Shown: positions 7,519 through 15,903 of the stretch, piece after piece
How the letters are laid out: each line of letters opens with the position of its first letter
How positions within the stretch are numbered: position 1 is the first letter of the stretch
Notes under the pieces: generated by a model
Seen by the model: only the letters and a program-made list of their open reading frames with translations
Database searches by the model: none
Told to the model about the DNA's origin: nothing
NCBI RefSeq assembly: GCF_029167105.1
Contig: NZ_JARFML010000033.1
Location: forward strand, 26,092-90,091
Direction of reading: 5' to 3'
DNA length: 64,000 nt
Source: Bradyrhizobium yuanmingense
GTDB taxonomy: Bacteria > Pseudomonadota > Alphaproteobacteria > Rhizobiales > Xanthobacteraceae
Translations under genes and position numbers: made by a program

Positions 7519-7882
7519 GTCATGGCCGGGCTTGACCCGGCCATCCATCGAACAAGATGACCTATTGGGTGTACATCCTCGCCAGCAAGCCCGGTGGGAC
7601 ACTCTACATCGGCGTCACGAACAACCTCGTCAGGCGCGTCTACGAACATCGCGAAGGCCTGGCGGACGGCTTCACCAAGCGTTACGGCGTGAAGACCCTG
7701 GTCTATTTCGAGGCACATGACACGATCGCCGCTGCCCTTCAGCGCGAAAAGAACATGAAGCACTGGTCACGCGAGTGGAAGATCGACCTGATCGTGAAAA
7801 GCAATGCCGCGTGGCAAGACCTATATGATGAAATAGCCCGCTGACGCGGGCGATGGATTGCCGGGTCAAGCCCGGCAATGAC
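7519..7882. mobile_element. palindrome-bounded GIY-YIG unit (putative autonomous REP-type element)
   Basis: A 32-base palindrome at 7519-7550 (stem ATGGCCGGG / CCCGGCCAT, loop CTTGA) is repeated in inverted orientation at 7851-7882 (stem ATTGCCGGG / CCCGGCAAT, same loop). The two copies differ at 2 of 32 positions, and those two bases pair with each other (G-C against T-A), so the stem is preserved. Exactly 6 bases separate each palindrome from the start and stop codons of the GIY-YIG gene between them. The same doublet without a gene occurs at 28160-28261, 46792-46863 and 56681-56753. Interpretation as a mobile unit is inference. Confidence 0.55.
7557..7844 (+). CDS. single-domain GIY-YIG nuclease
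   Basis: 95 residues, the full length of the small GIY-YIG (UrbC-like, UPF0213/YhbQ) family. The GIY motif is YWVYIL (3-8) and YIG is at 17-19. Arg27 and His31 (RRVYEH) and the metal-binding glutamate Glu64 in LQREKNMKHW complete the active site, followed by WKIDLI. Such proteins cut or nick DNA; their biological role is largely unsettled. No good Shine-Dalgarno sequence precedes the ATG, only the palindrome and AACAAG. The gene interrupts dnaN-recF and fills the space between two inverted palindromes. All key residues are present, so an active enzyme is expected. Confidence 0.9.
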   Translation: MTYWVYILASKPGGTLYIGVTNNLVRRVYEHREGLADGFTKRYGVKTLVYFEAHDTIAAALQREKNMKHWSREWKIDLIVKSNAAWQDLYDEIAR

Positions 7883-7890
7883 AGAGTGAT

Positions 7891-9027
7891 ATGACCCCCT
7901 CCCGCATTCATCGGCTGACGCTGACGCATTTTCGCAATTACCGGGCGGCGGGGCTCGAGACGGCGGCTGATTTGGTGGCGCTGGTCGGGCCGAACGGGGC
8001 GGGCAAGACCAATTGCATCGAGGCGATCTCATTCCTGTCGCCGGGCCGCGGCCTGCGCCGGGCGACGCTGGAGGATGTCGCCGACAACCAGGGCGACGGC
8101 TCCTGGGCGGTGTCGGCGCAGGTCGAGGGCGCGCTGGGGCTCGCCACGCTCGGCACCGGCATCGATACGCCGCGCGCGGATACCACCGTCAGCCGGCGCT
8201 GCCGCATCGACCGCGAGCCGGTGGGCTCGGCCAGCGCCTTCGGCGATCACATCCGCATGGTGTGGCTGACGCCGGCGATGGACGGGCTGTTCATGGGCGC
8301 AGCGTCCGAACGGCGGCGCTTCTTCGACCGCCTGGTGCTCGCCATCGACAGCGAGCATTCCAGCCGCATCAACGCGCTCGAGCGCTCCTTGCGCTCGCGC
8401 AACCGCCTGCTGGAGACGCGCAACTACGACGACCATTGGTGCGACGCGATCGAGCGCGAGACGGCCGAGCTCGCCGTTGCGGTGGCGGCCACGCGCGGCC
8501 AGACCGCGGCAAGGCTCACCGGCATGCTCAACGCGCGCGCGCAGGCCTCCGCATTTCCGTCCGCTCAAATCGCGCTCGACGGCTGGATGGAGAATGCGCT
8601 GCTCGAGGAGACCGCGACCTCGGTCGAGGACCGCTACCGCCAGATCCTGCGCGACAACCGTCCGCGCGATGCGATCGCCGGCCGCACCACCGACGGCCCG
8701 CATCTCACCGACCTCCAGGTGATCTACGCGCCGAAGAGCATGCCGGCGCGCGATGCCTCCACCGGCGAGCAGAAGGCGCTGCTGATCGGCCTCGTGCTGG
8801 CGCATGCGAGCCTGGTCGCCGAGATGACCGGCATCGTGCCGCTGCTGCTGCTCGACGAGGTGGTTGCGCATCTCGACCCGAACCGCCGGGCGGCGCTGTT
8901 CGATGAGCTGAAGAAGCTCGGCGCGCAGGTGTGGCTGACCGGTGCGGATCCTGCTGCCTTCGCCGAGATCGGCGCGGGGAGCGAAGTGTTTGACGTCGAG
9001 AGCGGACGAGTCTCGGCCCGCCGCTAG
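7891..9027 (+). CDS. recF: DNA replication and repair protein RecF
   Basis: 378 residues, normal length. The start is MTPSRIHRLTLTHFRNY, with the family LxxFRNY motif. Walker A GPNGAGKTN lies at about 33-41. The ABC-type signature STGEQKALLIGLVLAHA and Walker B LLLLDEVVAHLD are near 290-330, and the D-loop is followed by the end of the SMC-like head. RecF loads RecA at gaps through RecOR and helps restart stalled forks. It starts 8 bases after the right palindrome of the GIY-YIG unit. Confidence 0.96.
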   Translation: MTPSRIHRLTLTHFRNYRAAGLETAADLVALVGPNGAGKTNCIEAISFLSPGRGLRRATLEDVADNQGDGSWAVSAQVEGALGLATLGTGIDTPRADTTVSRRCRIDREPVGSASAFGDHIRMVWLTPAMDGLFMGAASERRRFFDRLVLAIDSEHSSRINALERSLRSRNRLLETRNYDDHWCDAIERETAELAVAVAATRGQTAARLTGMLNARAQASAFPSAQIALDGWMENALLEETATSVEDRYRQILRDNRPRDAIAGRTTDGPHLTDLQVIYAPKSMPARDASTGEQKALLIGLVLAHASLVAEMTGIVPLLLLDEVVAHLDPNRRAALFDELKKLGAQVWLTGADPAAFAEIGAGSEVFDVESGRVSARR

Positions 9028-9135
9028 GCCGCCGCATTGAACCCGCCTGTTTCAGATCGCGACTAGCTGCTTGAGGCAGCAAGAAGCGGCCATCGCGCAG
9101 CACTCGGACATGCGCGATATCCTTGGAGCATGAGC

Positions 9136-9870
9136 ATGACGGCGGTGAGGCATGGGGCGCAAGCCCCGGCACGATGGCAGTTGTTTGCGTGCGGCTTCGC
9201 CCTGCTTGCGATGTGCATGCTCGCGGCCAGCGCCGGTGCCTCGCTGCCGCATCTGTTTCCGACGACGCTCACGCTGGATTCCGATGCCAAGCTGCCCGCA
9301 CCGACCCGCTACACTTACAGAGGGATCCACACCACGCTGATGCAAGGCGTCGACGCGCCGCTCCGCGTCAGGCTGGAGGCCACCGTGCCCGCGGGGCTCA
9401 GCGACGTGCTCGCCTTCTACCGGACCGAGCTTCGCAAGCTCGGCTGGCAAGAGCAGCATGATGGCGCAGTGGTCAACGCCGATCACGTCCGGCTCGCCTT
9501 CGTCTCGCCGCTGGGGCCGGCCGCGCTGAAGCTCGACCGCAAGGATTCCGGCACCTCGGTTCATCTGGTGCAGAAGAACGCGGACATGGCGACCAGAGCG
9601 AACGTGCTGCCCGAGCCCGGCCAGGCGAAGCTGGTGTTCAGCAATATCGGCGACAAGGAAGCGGTCCTCACCATCAACGAGCGGACCATCCCGCGCCCGG
9701 CCGGCGCCAACGCCGTCGCGCTGGACCTTAAGCCGGGCGAATATTCGTACAGGCTGGGCGTCCCGGGCCAATCCGCCACCACGCACATCCTCACCGTCGC
9801 CGCCGGCGACACCTGGGAGCTCACGGTCGGGCGCGACGGTGACGCCTGGCCGCCGCTCCAGCTGTACTGA
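9136..9870 (+). CDS. exported FY...GW-module protein, shorter paralogue
   Basis: 244 residues from the ATG at 9136, preferred over 9130 because GGAG lies 7 bases upstream. The signal peptide covers about 1-38 (ARWQLFACGFALLAMCML...ASAGA). The mature part contains one FY...GW module (VLAFYRTELRKLGWQEQ), then a beta-rich stretch and a C-terminal domain (LDLKPGEYSYRLGVPG, then GDTWELTVGRDGDAWPPLQLY). The whole is alignable by eye, including the signal peptide (RHGAQAPARW against RRGAQVPARW), with the N-terminus and the last about 200 residues of the downstream protein, so the two are paralogues. No enzyme motif is recognised. Function unknown; periplasmic or surface location inferred. Confidence 0.8.
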   Translation: MTAVRHGAQAPARWQLFACGFALLAMCMLAASAGASLPHLFPTTLTLDSDAKLPAPTRYTYRGIHTTLMQGVDAPLRVRLEATVPAGLSDVLAFYRTELRKLGWQEQHDGAVVNADHVRLAFVSPLGPAALKLDRKDSGTSVHLVQKNADMATRANVLPEPGQAKLVFSNIGDKEAVLTINERTIPRPAGANAVALDLKPGEYSYRLGVPGQSATTHILTVAAGDTWELTVGRDGDAWPPLQLY

Positions 9871-9990
9871 GCCTGTTGAACCTCTCCGGTTCCCGGCGCG
9901 ACTTCTCGTCTGAGGCCGCGCCGACGGCGCCGCAGCCCGCCAATGCGCAAGGGCATGACGACCCGCGCGACATCCAGGAGTTTTTTGACG

Positions 9991-12153
9991 ATGCCGATGA
10001 TCCGGCGCGGGGCGCAAGTCCCAGCAAGATGGCTGCTGCTTGCCTGCGGCATTCTCGCGGTGGTGATCCCCTCGCGTCCCGCCGGCGCGGCAGACGACGG
10101 CATCGTCGACGTCCATACGCTGCCGCGGCTCGACGGCGCGGTGGAGGACACTTCGCGTCCCGACACCTATCGCGTGATCTACACCGTGCCGAGCCCGCTT
10201 GCCGCCACGTCGGACGCCACCAGGAAGCTGCTGAGCGCCGACGGCTGGGTGCCCTATGTGTATCCGCTGGATGAGAAAAGCGCAGCGTTGACCTTCAAGA
10301 AGGGACGGCAGGGGCTGCGCGTTTCCTTCACCCAGGCGCGCGGGCGACCCGACCAGTCCGCCGTGTTCTACACGCCGAACCGCATCTATGCGAACGTGCC
10401 CTTTCCGGAAGGCGCGATCGATCTCGTGTTCGACGAGACCCGGCCCTATCTCAGCTGCATTGCGCCCGGCGCGCTCGATGCGACCGCAGCATTCTTTACC
10501 AAGGACATGGCGGCGATGGGATGGCACAAGCTTAACCCCGATACGGCATCGCGCTGGCCGAACGCCGATCTTGGCGGGGCCGTTCCGAACGGCGTTCGCG
10601 TCTTCTACGACCACCCCGATCGCGACGGGACGCACGTCTACCAGAAGCCGGTGATGCTGACCCTGACGCGCCGCGACGATGGCCGCACCAATGTCGAGAT
10701 CCGGGTCGCGCCGTTCGCGCTGCCGGAGGTGCTAGAGGCCGACGACGACATGGCCGGCCTGCCGCGGCCGAAGCCAACCAAATCTGCGCGGGGCCTCGGC
10801 AGCGCCAGCTCGAACAAACGCGAGATCTCGGCCGCCGCGATCGCCGAGCTGCCCGCCGTGCGCGCCTTCTATCAGCGCGAGCTCGCCGCGCGCGGCTGGC
10901 AGGAGGATGGCAGCGCGCCGCTCGCGCCCGGCGACGAGGTGGCGATCAAGATCTCCAACACTGATGAAACCGGCGTGCTGCGGCTCGGCCGCAAGTATGA
11001 TTTCACCATGGTCAGCCTGACCGCGCAGGTGAAGGAATCCGCGCTCGCCGCCCGCGCCAAGGCGAAGAAGGAGGCCGACGCGAGGTTCCTGAGCGATGCC
11101 TTGGGTACGGCTCAGCAGCTCATTGCGGCCGATGATATCAGGCGCAAGACGCAGGCCGCCTCCCTGTCGGACGCCCCGCTCAATGCGCTCGCTGACAGCA
11201 AGACGCCGGTGCCGCTGCCCGAAAACGCCGAAGCCGTGACATTCGAAGGCGGCGACGGCCACCTGGAATTCTCCTCGGCGTCGAGCGTGAAGGCGCTCAG
11301 CAGCTTCTATCGGACCGCGCTGAAGAGCTCGGGCTGGAAGGAGCAGCCCTCCGTCATCAACCAGCCGAACATGGCGGTGATGGCGTTCTCGAAGGGTGGC
11401 AAGTCGATCTCGATGACCGTGATGCAGATGGGCCCGAAGGTGAATGTCCGCGCCGACGGATCGGGCCTGGTGACCGAAGCGGCCAAGCCTGCGGCCGGCG
11501 CGGAGGTGGAGGTTCAGGCCAAATCCGCCGAGCCGCTCAAGCCCGATCCTGAGTCCCCGCTGCCGGTGCCGACGCAGCGTTCGTCGAAATCGCTCGCCAC
11601 CACCAAGATACCCGGAGGCGAAGCGCCGCTCCGCCGCGAGCTCGAGGCCCGCATCCCCGCTTCGCTCGACGAGGTCCTCGCCTTCTACCGGGCCGAGCTT
11701 GCAAAGCTGGGCTGGCAGGAGAAGACCGACGGCGCAGCCGCGTCCGCAGAACGCGCGCAGATCGAATTCACCTCGCCGCAAGGTCCCGCCGTGCTCAAGC
11801 TCGGCCGCGCCAAGGGCGAGACCACGGTCAGCCTGGCGCAGAAGAATGCCGATGCCGCGGCCAAGGCCGAGATCATGCCGAAGGCGGGACAAGCGCGGCT
11901 CATGCTCGGAAACATGGCAGCGAACGAGGCCGCGCTGACGATCAACAAGCAGACGGTGAAGATCGCAGCCGGCGCCGGCGGCCCGCAATCACCGAAAGGC
12001 CCGATGCTCGACCTGCCGCCCGGCAAATACGTGTACGCGTTGCGCCTGCCCGGCCGCCCTGCGCGTAGCGAGTCCCTGACCGTTGACGCCGGCGAGGCCT
12101 GGGGCCTTCTGGTGGGCCCGAGCGGCGACGTGCTGCCGCTGCAGATGTATTGA
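9991..12153 (+). CDS. large exported protein with repeated FY...GW modules
   Basis: 720 residues from the ATG at 9991, chosen because CCAGGAG lies 10 bases upstream and a clean signal peptide follows (MPMIRRGAQVPARWLLLACG...PAGAAD). Modules centred on an aromatic pair, a short helix and Gly-Trp recur: TRKLLSADGWVPY, AFFTKDMAAMGWHK, AFYQRELAARGWQED, SFYRTALKSSGWKEQ and AFYRAELAKLGWQEK. Each is followed by beta-strand-rich sequence of the kind AxLxFxxxxxxxxVxLxQ. The last 200 residues duplicate the preceding gene. A charged Ala/Lys helix lies near 350-380. No catalytic motif is seen. Function unknown. Confidence 0.8.
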   Translation: MPMIRRGAQVPARWLLLACGILAVVIPSRPAGAADDGIVDVHTLPRLDGAVEDTSRPDTYRVIYTVPSPLAATSDATRKLLSADGWVPYVYPLDEKSAALTFKKGRQGLRVSFTQARGRPDQSAVFYTPNRIYANVPFPEGAIDLVFDETRPYLSCIAPGALDATAAFFTKDMAAMGWHKLNPDTASRWPNADLGGAVPNGVRVFYDHPDRDGTHVYQKPVMLTLTRRDDGRTNVEIRVAPFALPEVLEADDDMAGLPRPKPTKSARGLGSASSNKREISAAAIAELPAVRAFYQRELAARGWQEDGSAPLAPGDEVAIKISNTDETGVLRLGRKYDFTMVSLTAQVKESALAARAKAKKEADARFLSDALGTAQQLIAADDIRRKTQAASLSDAPLNALADSKTPVPLPENAEAVTFEGGDGHLEFSSASSVKALSSFYRTALKSSGWKEQPSVINQPNMAVMAFSKGGKSISMTVMQMGPKVNVRADGSGLVTEAAKPAAGAEVEVQAKSAEPLKPDPESPLPVPTQRSSKSLATTKIPGGEAPLRRELEARIPASLDEVLAFYRAELAKLGWQEKTDGAAASAERAQIEFTSPQGPAVLKLGRAKGETTVSLAQKNADAAAKAEIMPKAGQARLMLGNMAANEAALTINKQTVKIAAGAGGPQSPKGPMLDLPPGKYVYALRLPGRPARSESLTVDAGEAWGLLVGPSGDVLPLQMY

Positions 12154-12478
12154 GGCTGCACGCTTTCAGATTCGCGGTGTCGCCATGGCCGGGCATGACG
12201 GCGACCGATGAATCAGTTTCAGGTGCCCAAAACCACTCTTCCTGCCCCCCGCAAAATCCACGGCTTTTCGAGGCAAAAAACTGCCCTCGAATCGGGCTTT
12301 TTGCGGCGCCCAGAATCGGCCCTCCTGCGCCTTGAAAACCGGCCAAAAAACCCTATCTGCTCAATAGGTTGCCGGGAGATACTTTACGCTAGGCGCAAGC
12401 GGTCTTTCATGGCACAAATAGCCTCGCAAATCAGCGCCTTTTGCGCCGCTGATTCGGGCGACATCTCGAAGGCCTCTC
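12154..12478. other. 325-base gap upstream of gyrB, no gene seen
   Basis: It holds no convincing reading frame. There are several GANTC sites (GATTC 12168; GAATC 12209, 12290 and 12313; GATTC 12451) and a weak inverted repeat (CGAGG ... CCTCG around 12270-12291). The gyrB promoter presumably lies here, but I cannot place it confidently. Confidence 0.5.
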
Positions 12479-14914
12479 ATGACAGAACCTGCTCGGCAGC
12501 ACGCTGCCGAAAACGAGCCCTCCAACGCGAGCGATTACGGCGCGGAATCTATCCGCGTGCTCAAGGGACTCGATGCCGTCCGCAAGCGCCCGGGCATGTA
12601 TATCGGCGACACCGACGACGGCTCGGGCCTGCACCACATGGTCTACGAAGTCGTCGACAACGCCATCGACGAAGCGCTCGCCGGCCATGCCTCGCGCGTC
12701 GAGGTGATCCTCAACGCGGATAATTCCGTCACCGTGCGCGACGACGGCCGCGGCATTCCCGTCGACATCCACAAGGGCGAAGGCATCTCGGCGGCCGAGG
12801 TCATCATGACCCAGCTGCACGCCGGCGGTAAGTTCGACCAGAACTCCTACAAGGTTTCCGGCGGCCTGCACGGCGTCGGCGTCTCCGTCGTCAACGCGCT
12901 GTCGAGCAAGCTCGGCTTGCGCATCTGGCGTGACAACAAGGAGCACTATATCGAGTTCGCCCACGGCGATGCCGTGGCGCCGCTGAAGGTCGTCGGCGAT
13001 GCCCCGGGCAAGCGCGGCACCGAGGTGACGTTCCTGGCCTCGACCGAGACGTTCAAAAACGTCGAATACGACTTCGCCACGCTCGAGCATCGGCTGCGCG
13101 AGCTCGCCTTCCTCAATTCCGGCGTCAACATTGTGCTCTCCGACATGCGCCACGCGGTCGAGAAGCGCGAGGAGATGTTCTATTCCGGCGGCGTCGAGGA
13201 GTTCGTCAAATATCTCGACCGCAACAAGAAGGCGCTGGTGCCGGCGCCGATCATGGTGCGCGCGGAAGCCAACGGCATCGGCGTCGAGGCCGCTTTGTGG
13301 TGGAACGACAGCTACCACGAGAACGTGCTGTGCTTCACCAACAACATCCCGCAACGCGACGGAGGCACCCATCTCGCCGGCTTCCGCGGCGCGCTGACGC
13401 GCCAGGTCAACGGCTATGCCGAGGCCAATGCCAAGAAGGAAAAGATCGCGCTGACCGGCGACGATTGCCGCGAAGGTCTCACCGCCGTTCTCTCGGTGAA
13501 GGTGCCCGATCCGAAGTTTTCGTCGCAAACCAAGGACAAGCTGGTGTCCTCGGAAGTGCGCCCCGTGGTCGAGAACGTGCTCAACGAGGCGCTTGCCGCC
13601 TGGTTCGAGGAGCACCCGAGCGAAGCCAAGATGATCGTCGGGAAGGTCATCCAGGCCGCGGCGGCCCGTGAAGCTGCGCGAAAAGCGCGCGAGCTGACGC
13701 GCAAGAGCCCGCTCTCGGTCTCCTCGCTGCCGGGCAAGCTCGCCGACTGCCAGGAAAAGGATCCGGCCAAGTCCGAGCTCTTCATCGTCGAGGGCGACTC
13801 GGCAGGCGGCAGCGCCAAGCAGGGCCGCAACCGCGAGTTCCAGGCCGTATTGCCGCTCCGCGGCAAGATCCTGAACGTCGAGCGCGTCCGTCCCGACAAG
13901 ATGCTGTCGAGCGAGCAGATCGGCACGCTGATCACCGCGCTCGGCACCGGCATCAGCGACGAGTTCTCGGTCGAGAAGCTGCGCTATCACAAGATCATCG
14001 TGATGACGGATGCCGACGTCGACGGCGCCCACATCCGCACGCTGCTGCTCACCTTCTTCTACCGGCAGATGCGCGACATCATCGACGGCGGCTATCTCTA
14101 TATCGCCCAGCCGCCGCTCTATAAGGTCTCGCGCGGCAAGTCAGAGCAGTACCTGAAGGACGAGCGAGCGTTGGAAGACTATCTGATCGACGCGGGCCTC
14201 GATGATTGCGTGTACATCCCCGGCACCGGCGGCGACCGCTCCGGGCGCGATCTGCGTGCGCTGGTCGACGACGCCCGCGTGGTCCGCAGCATCCTGCGCA
14301 ACCTGCACAGCCGCTATAACCGCAAGGTGGTCGAGCAGGCCGCCATCACCGGCGTGCTGAACAAGGAGATCTACGGCGATCCCGAGAAGGCGGCCGCCGC
14401 CGCGCAGTACATCGCGAGCCGGCTGGACAACCAGGCCGAGGAGGTCGAGCGCGGCTGGGTCGGACAATTCGTCGAGGGCCAAGGCTATTTGTTCGAGCGC
14501 ACCGTGCGCGGTGTCAAGGAAGCCGCTGTCATCGACGATGCGCTGCTCGGCTCGGCCGAGGCCCGCAAGCTCGACGAGTATACGACCAAGCTCCAGGACG
14601 TCTACGCCCGCTCCGGCAAGCTGCGGCGCAAGGATTCGGAGCACGTGGTCCACGGCCCGGTCGATCTGTTCGAGGCCGTGACCGATTCGGGCCGCAAGGG
14701 CATCAGCCTGCAGCGCTACAAAGGCCTCGGCGAGATGAACCCGGAGCAGCTCTGGGAGACGACGCTGGACACCGAGGCACGCTCGCTGCTGCAGGTGAAG
14801 GTCAAGGAGGTCGACGAGGCCGACGACATCTTCACCAAGCTGATGGGCGATGTCGTCGAGCCCCGCCGCGATTTCATTCAGGAACATTCGCTGAGCGCGA
14901 CGATCGATATTTGA
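12479..14914 (+). CDS. gyrB: DNA gyrase subunit B
   Basis: 811 residues. The GHKL ATPase domain shows EVVDNAIDEA (ATP-Mg site Asn), DDGRGIPVDIH and GGLHGVGVSVVNALS. The transducer domain contains SVKVPDPKFSSQTKDKL. The TOPRIM domain has EGDSAGGSAKQGRNREFQA, PLRGKILNVE and DADVDGAHIRTLLLTFFYR (Mg-binding Asp residues). The C-terminus has QRYKGLGEMNPEQLWETT. With GyrA (not in this window) it introduces negative supercoils and is the target of coumarin drugs. Length and motif order are those of standard alphaproteobacterial GyrB. It completes the dnaA-dnaN-recF-gyrB block. Confidence 0.98.
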   Translation: MTEPARQHAAENEPSNASDYGAESIRVLKGLDAVRKRPGMYIGDTDDGSGLHHMVYEVVDNAIDEALAGHASRVEVILNADNSVTVRDDGRGIPVDIHKGEGISAAEVIMTQLHAGGKFDQNSYKVSGGLHGVGVSVVNALSSKLGLRIWRDNKEHYIEFAHGDAVAPLKVVGDAPGKRGTEVTFLASTETFKNVEYDFATLEHRLRELAFLNSGVNIVLSDMRHAVEKREEMFYSGGVEEFVKYLDRNKKALVPAPIMVRAEANGIGVEAALWWNDSYHENVLCFTNNIPQRDGGTHLAGFRGALTRQVNGYAEANAKKEKIALTGDDCREGLTAVLSVKVPDPKFSSQTKDKLVSSEVRPVVENVLNEALAAWFEEHPSEAKMIVGKVIQAAAAREAARKARELTRKSPLSVSSLPGKLADCQEKDPAKSELFIVEGDSAGGSAKQGRNREFQAVLPLRGKILNVERVRPDKMLSSEQIGTLITALGTGISDEFSVEKLRYHKIIVMTDADVDGAHIRTLLLTFFYRQMRDIIDGGYLYIAQPPLYKVSRGKSEQYLKDERALEDYLIDAGLDDCVYIPGTGGDRSGRDLRALVDDARVVRSILRNLHSRYNRKVVEQAAITGVLNKEIYGDPEKAAAAAQYIASRLDNQAEEVERGWVGQFVEGQGYLFERTVRGVKEAAVIDDALLGSAEARKLDEYTTKLQDVYARSGKLRRKDSEHVVHGPVDLFEAVTDSGRKGISLQRYKGLGEMNPEQLWETTLDTEARSLLQVKVKEVDEADDIFTKLMGDVVEPRRDFIQEHSLSATIDI

Positions 14915-14952
14915 GGGCGGTTGGTCTGATCTGCTAGCCGCGCACGCTCTGC

Positions 14953-15080
14953 AACCTCTACCGCTTGCGGGAGAGGTCGACGCGAAGCGGCGGGTAGGCG
15001 CTTTCTCCTCTGGGGGATTGTCCCGTTGTGGAGACACCCTCTCCCCAGCCCTCCCCCGCAAGCGGGGGAGGGAGCGCACC
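14953..15080. repeat. palindromic repeat, family D copy 2
   Basis: AACCTCTACCGCTTGCGGGAGAGGTCG at the left and CCCTCCCCCGCAAGCGGGGGAGGG at the right form two hairpins of the same type as the copy between dnaA and dnaN. It lies in the gap after gyrB, which otherwise holds nothing recognisable. Confidence 0.75.
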
Positions 15081-15177
15081 ACCTTCGCGGCAACAACTGC
15101 CCTGAACCTCTCCACCCGCCGTCGCGACGAAACGGCATGAGCCCGCAAGGCCAATTCCGGCCGGGAAATGTCGCGCC

Positions 15178-15645
15178 ATGACCGCCTCTGCAACGACCAG
15201 CTCCGCCGCGCCCTCACGCCGTCTCGGCATCATCGGCAGCATTGTCGGCGTGCTGGCGCTGATGGCGGCGGTGCTGCCGCATTGGGTCGTGCCGATCGTG
15301 TTTCCGCCGCCGCCGGCGGACAAGGTGATCGTCGACACCGGACACCGCATCAAGGACCGCATCGTCGCGAAGGTGAAGGGCGTGGAGTATCAGTCCCCCA
15401 GGCCTGAGAAATCGGCTGGACGAAGCTGGAGTGAAACCGCGTCGGTCACGGCAATCTCGCTCGGCCTGCTCGCTATCCTGCTTTCGGTGCTCTCCCTGAT
15501 CTTCCGGGAGGAACGGCTCCTTGCCGCCGTCGCCGCGACACTCGGCACCGGCGCCATCGCCATCGAAATCTCCTTCGTCATGATGGGGGTCCTGATCCTG
15601 ATCGCGATCCTCTACGTGATCGGGAATATCATCGGGCTGTTTTGA
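15178..15645 (+). CDS. small integral membrane protein of unknown function
   Basis: 155 residues. Hydrophobic segments lie at about 17-42 (IIGSIVGVLALMAAVLPHWVVPIVF), 88-108 (VTAISLGLLAILLSVLSLIF) and 113-154 (two helices ending IAILYVIGNIIGLF). A polar loop at 43-85 contains KVIVDTGHRIKDRIVAKVKGVEY. The N-terminal Ser/Thr/Ala tail is likely cytosolic. I recognise no characterised domain. It stands alone between two palindromic repeats. Confidence 0.75.
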   Translation: MTASATTSSAAPSRRLGIIGSIVGVLALMAAVLPHWVVPIVFPPPPADKVIVDTGHRIKDRIVAKVKGVEYQSPRPEKSAGRSWSETASVTAISLGLLAILLSVLSLIFREERLLAAVAATLGTGAIAIEISFVMMGVLILIAILYVIGNIIGLF

Positions 15646-15669
15646 GGGCCGCTTGCCACAAGCTCCCGT

Positions 15670-15776
15670 CCTCATCCTGAGGAGCCCGCGGAAGCGGGCG
15701 TCTCGAAGGATGGCCACCGGCAACATAGGGGCCTGCATGGTTCGAGACGCGCGTTCCGCGCTCCTCACCATGAGGG
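15670..15776. repeat. palindromic intergenic repeat, family A copy 2
   Basis: CCTCATCCTGAGGAG at the left faces CTCCTCACCATGAGGG at the right, with CCCGCGGAAGCGGG and TCTCGAAGGATGG / TTCGAGACGCGCG inside. It is the same design as 426-543 but more diverged at the right arm. Confidence 0.8.
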
Positions 15777-15903
15777 ATCAGCAGCCTCGCCTGGGCTCAC
15801 GGACCGGCCACGAACCACCGCCCACTACAATTGCTCCCGCGCTCAAATCTCTGTAGTTTCCGCCCGAAACAGGCCCTCCCATCAACAGGACAGCGAGAAC
15901 CCC

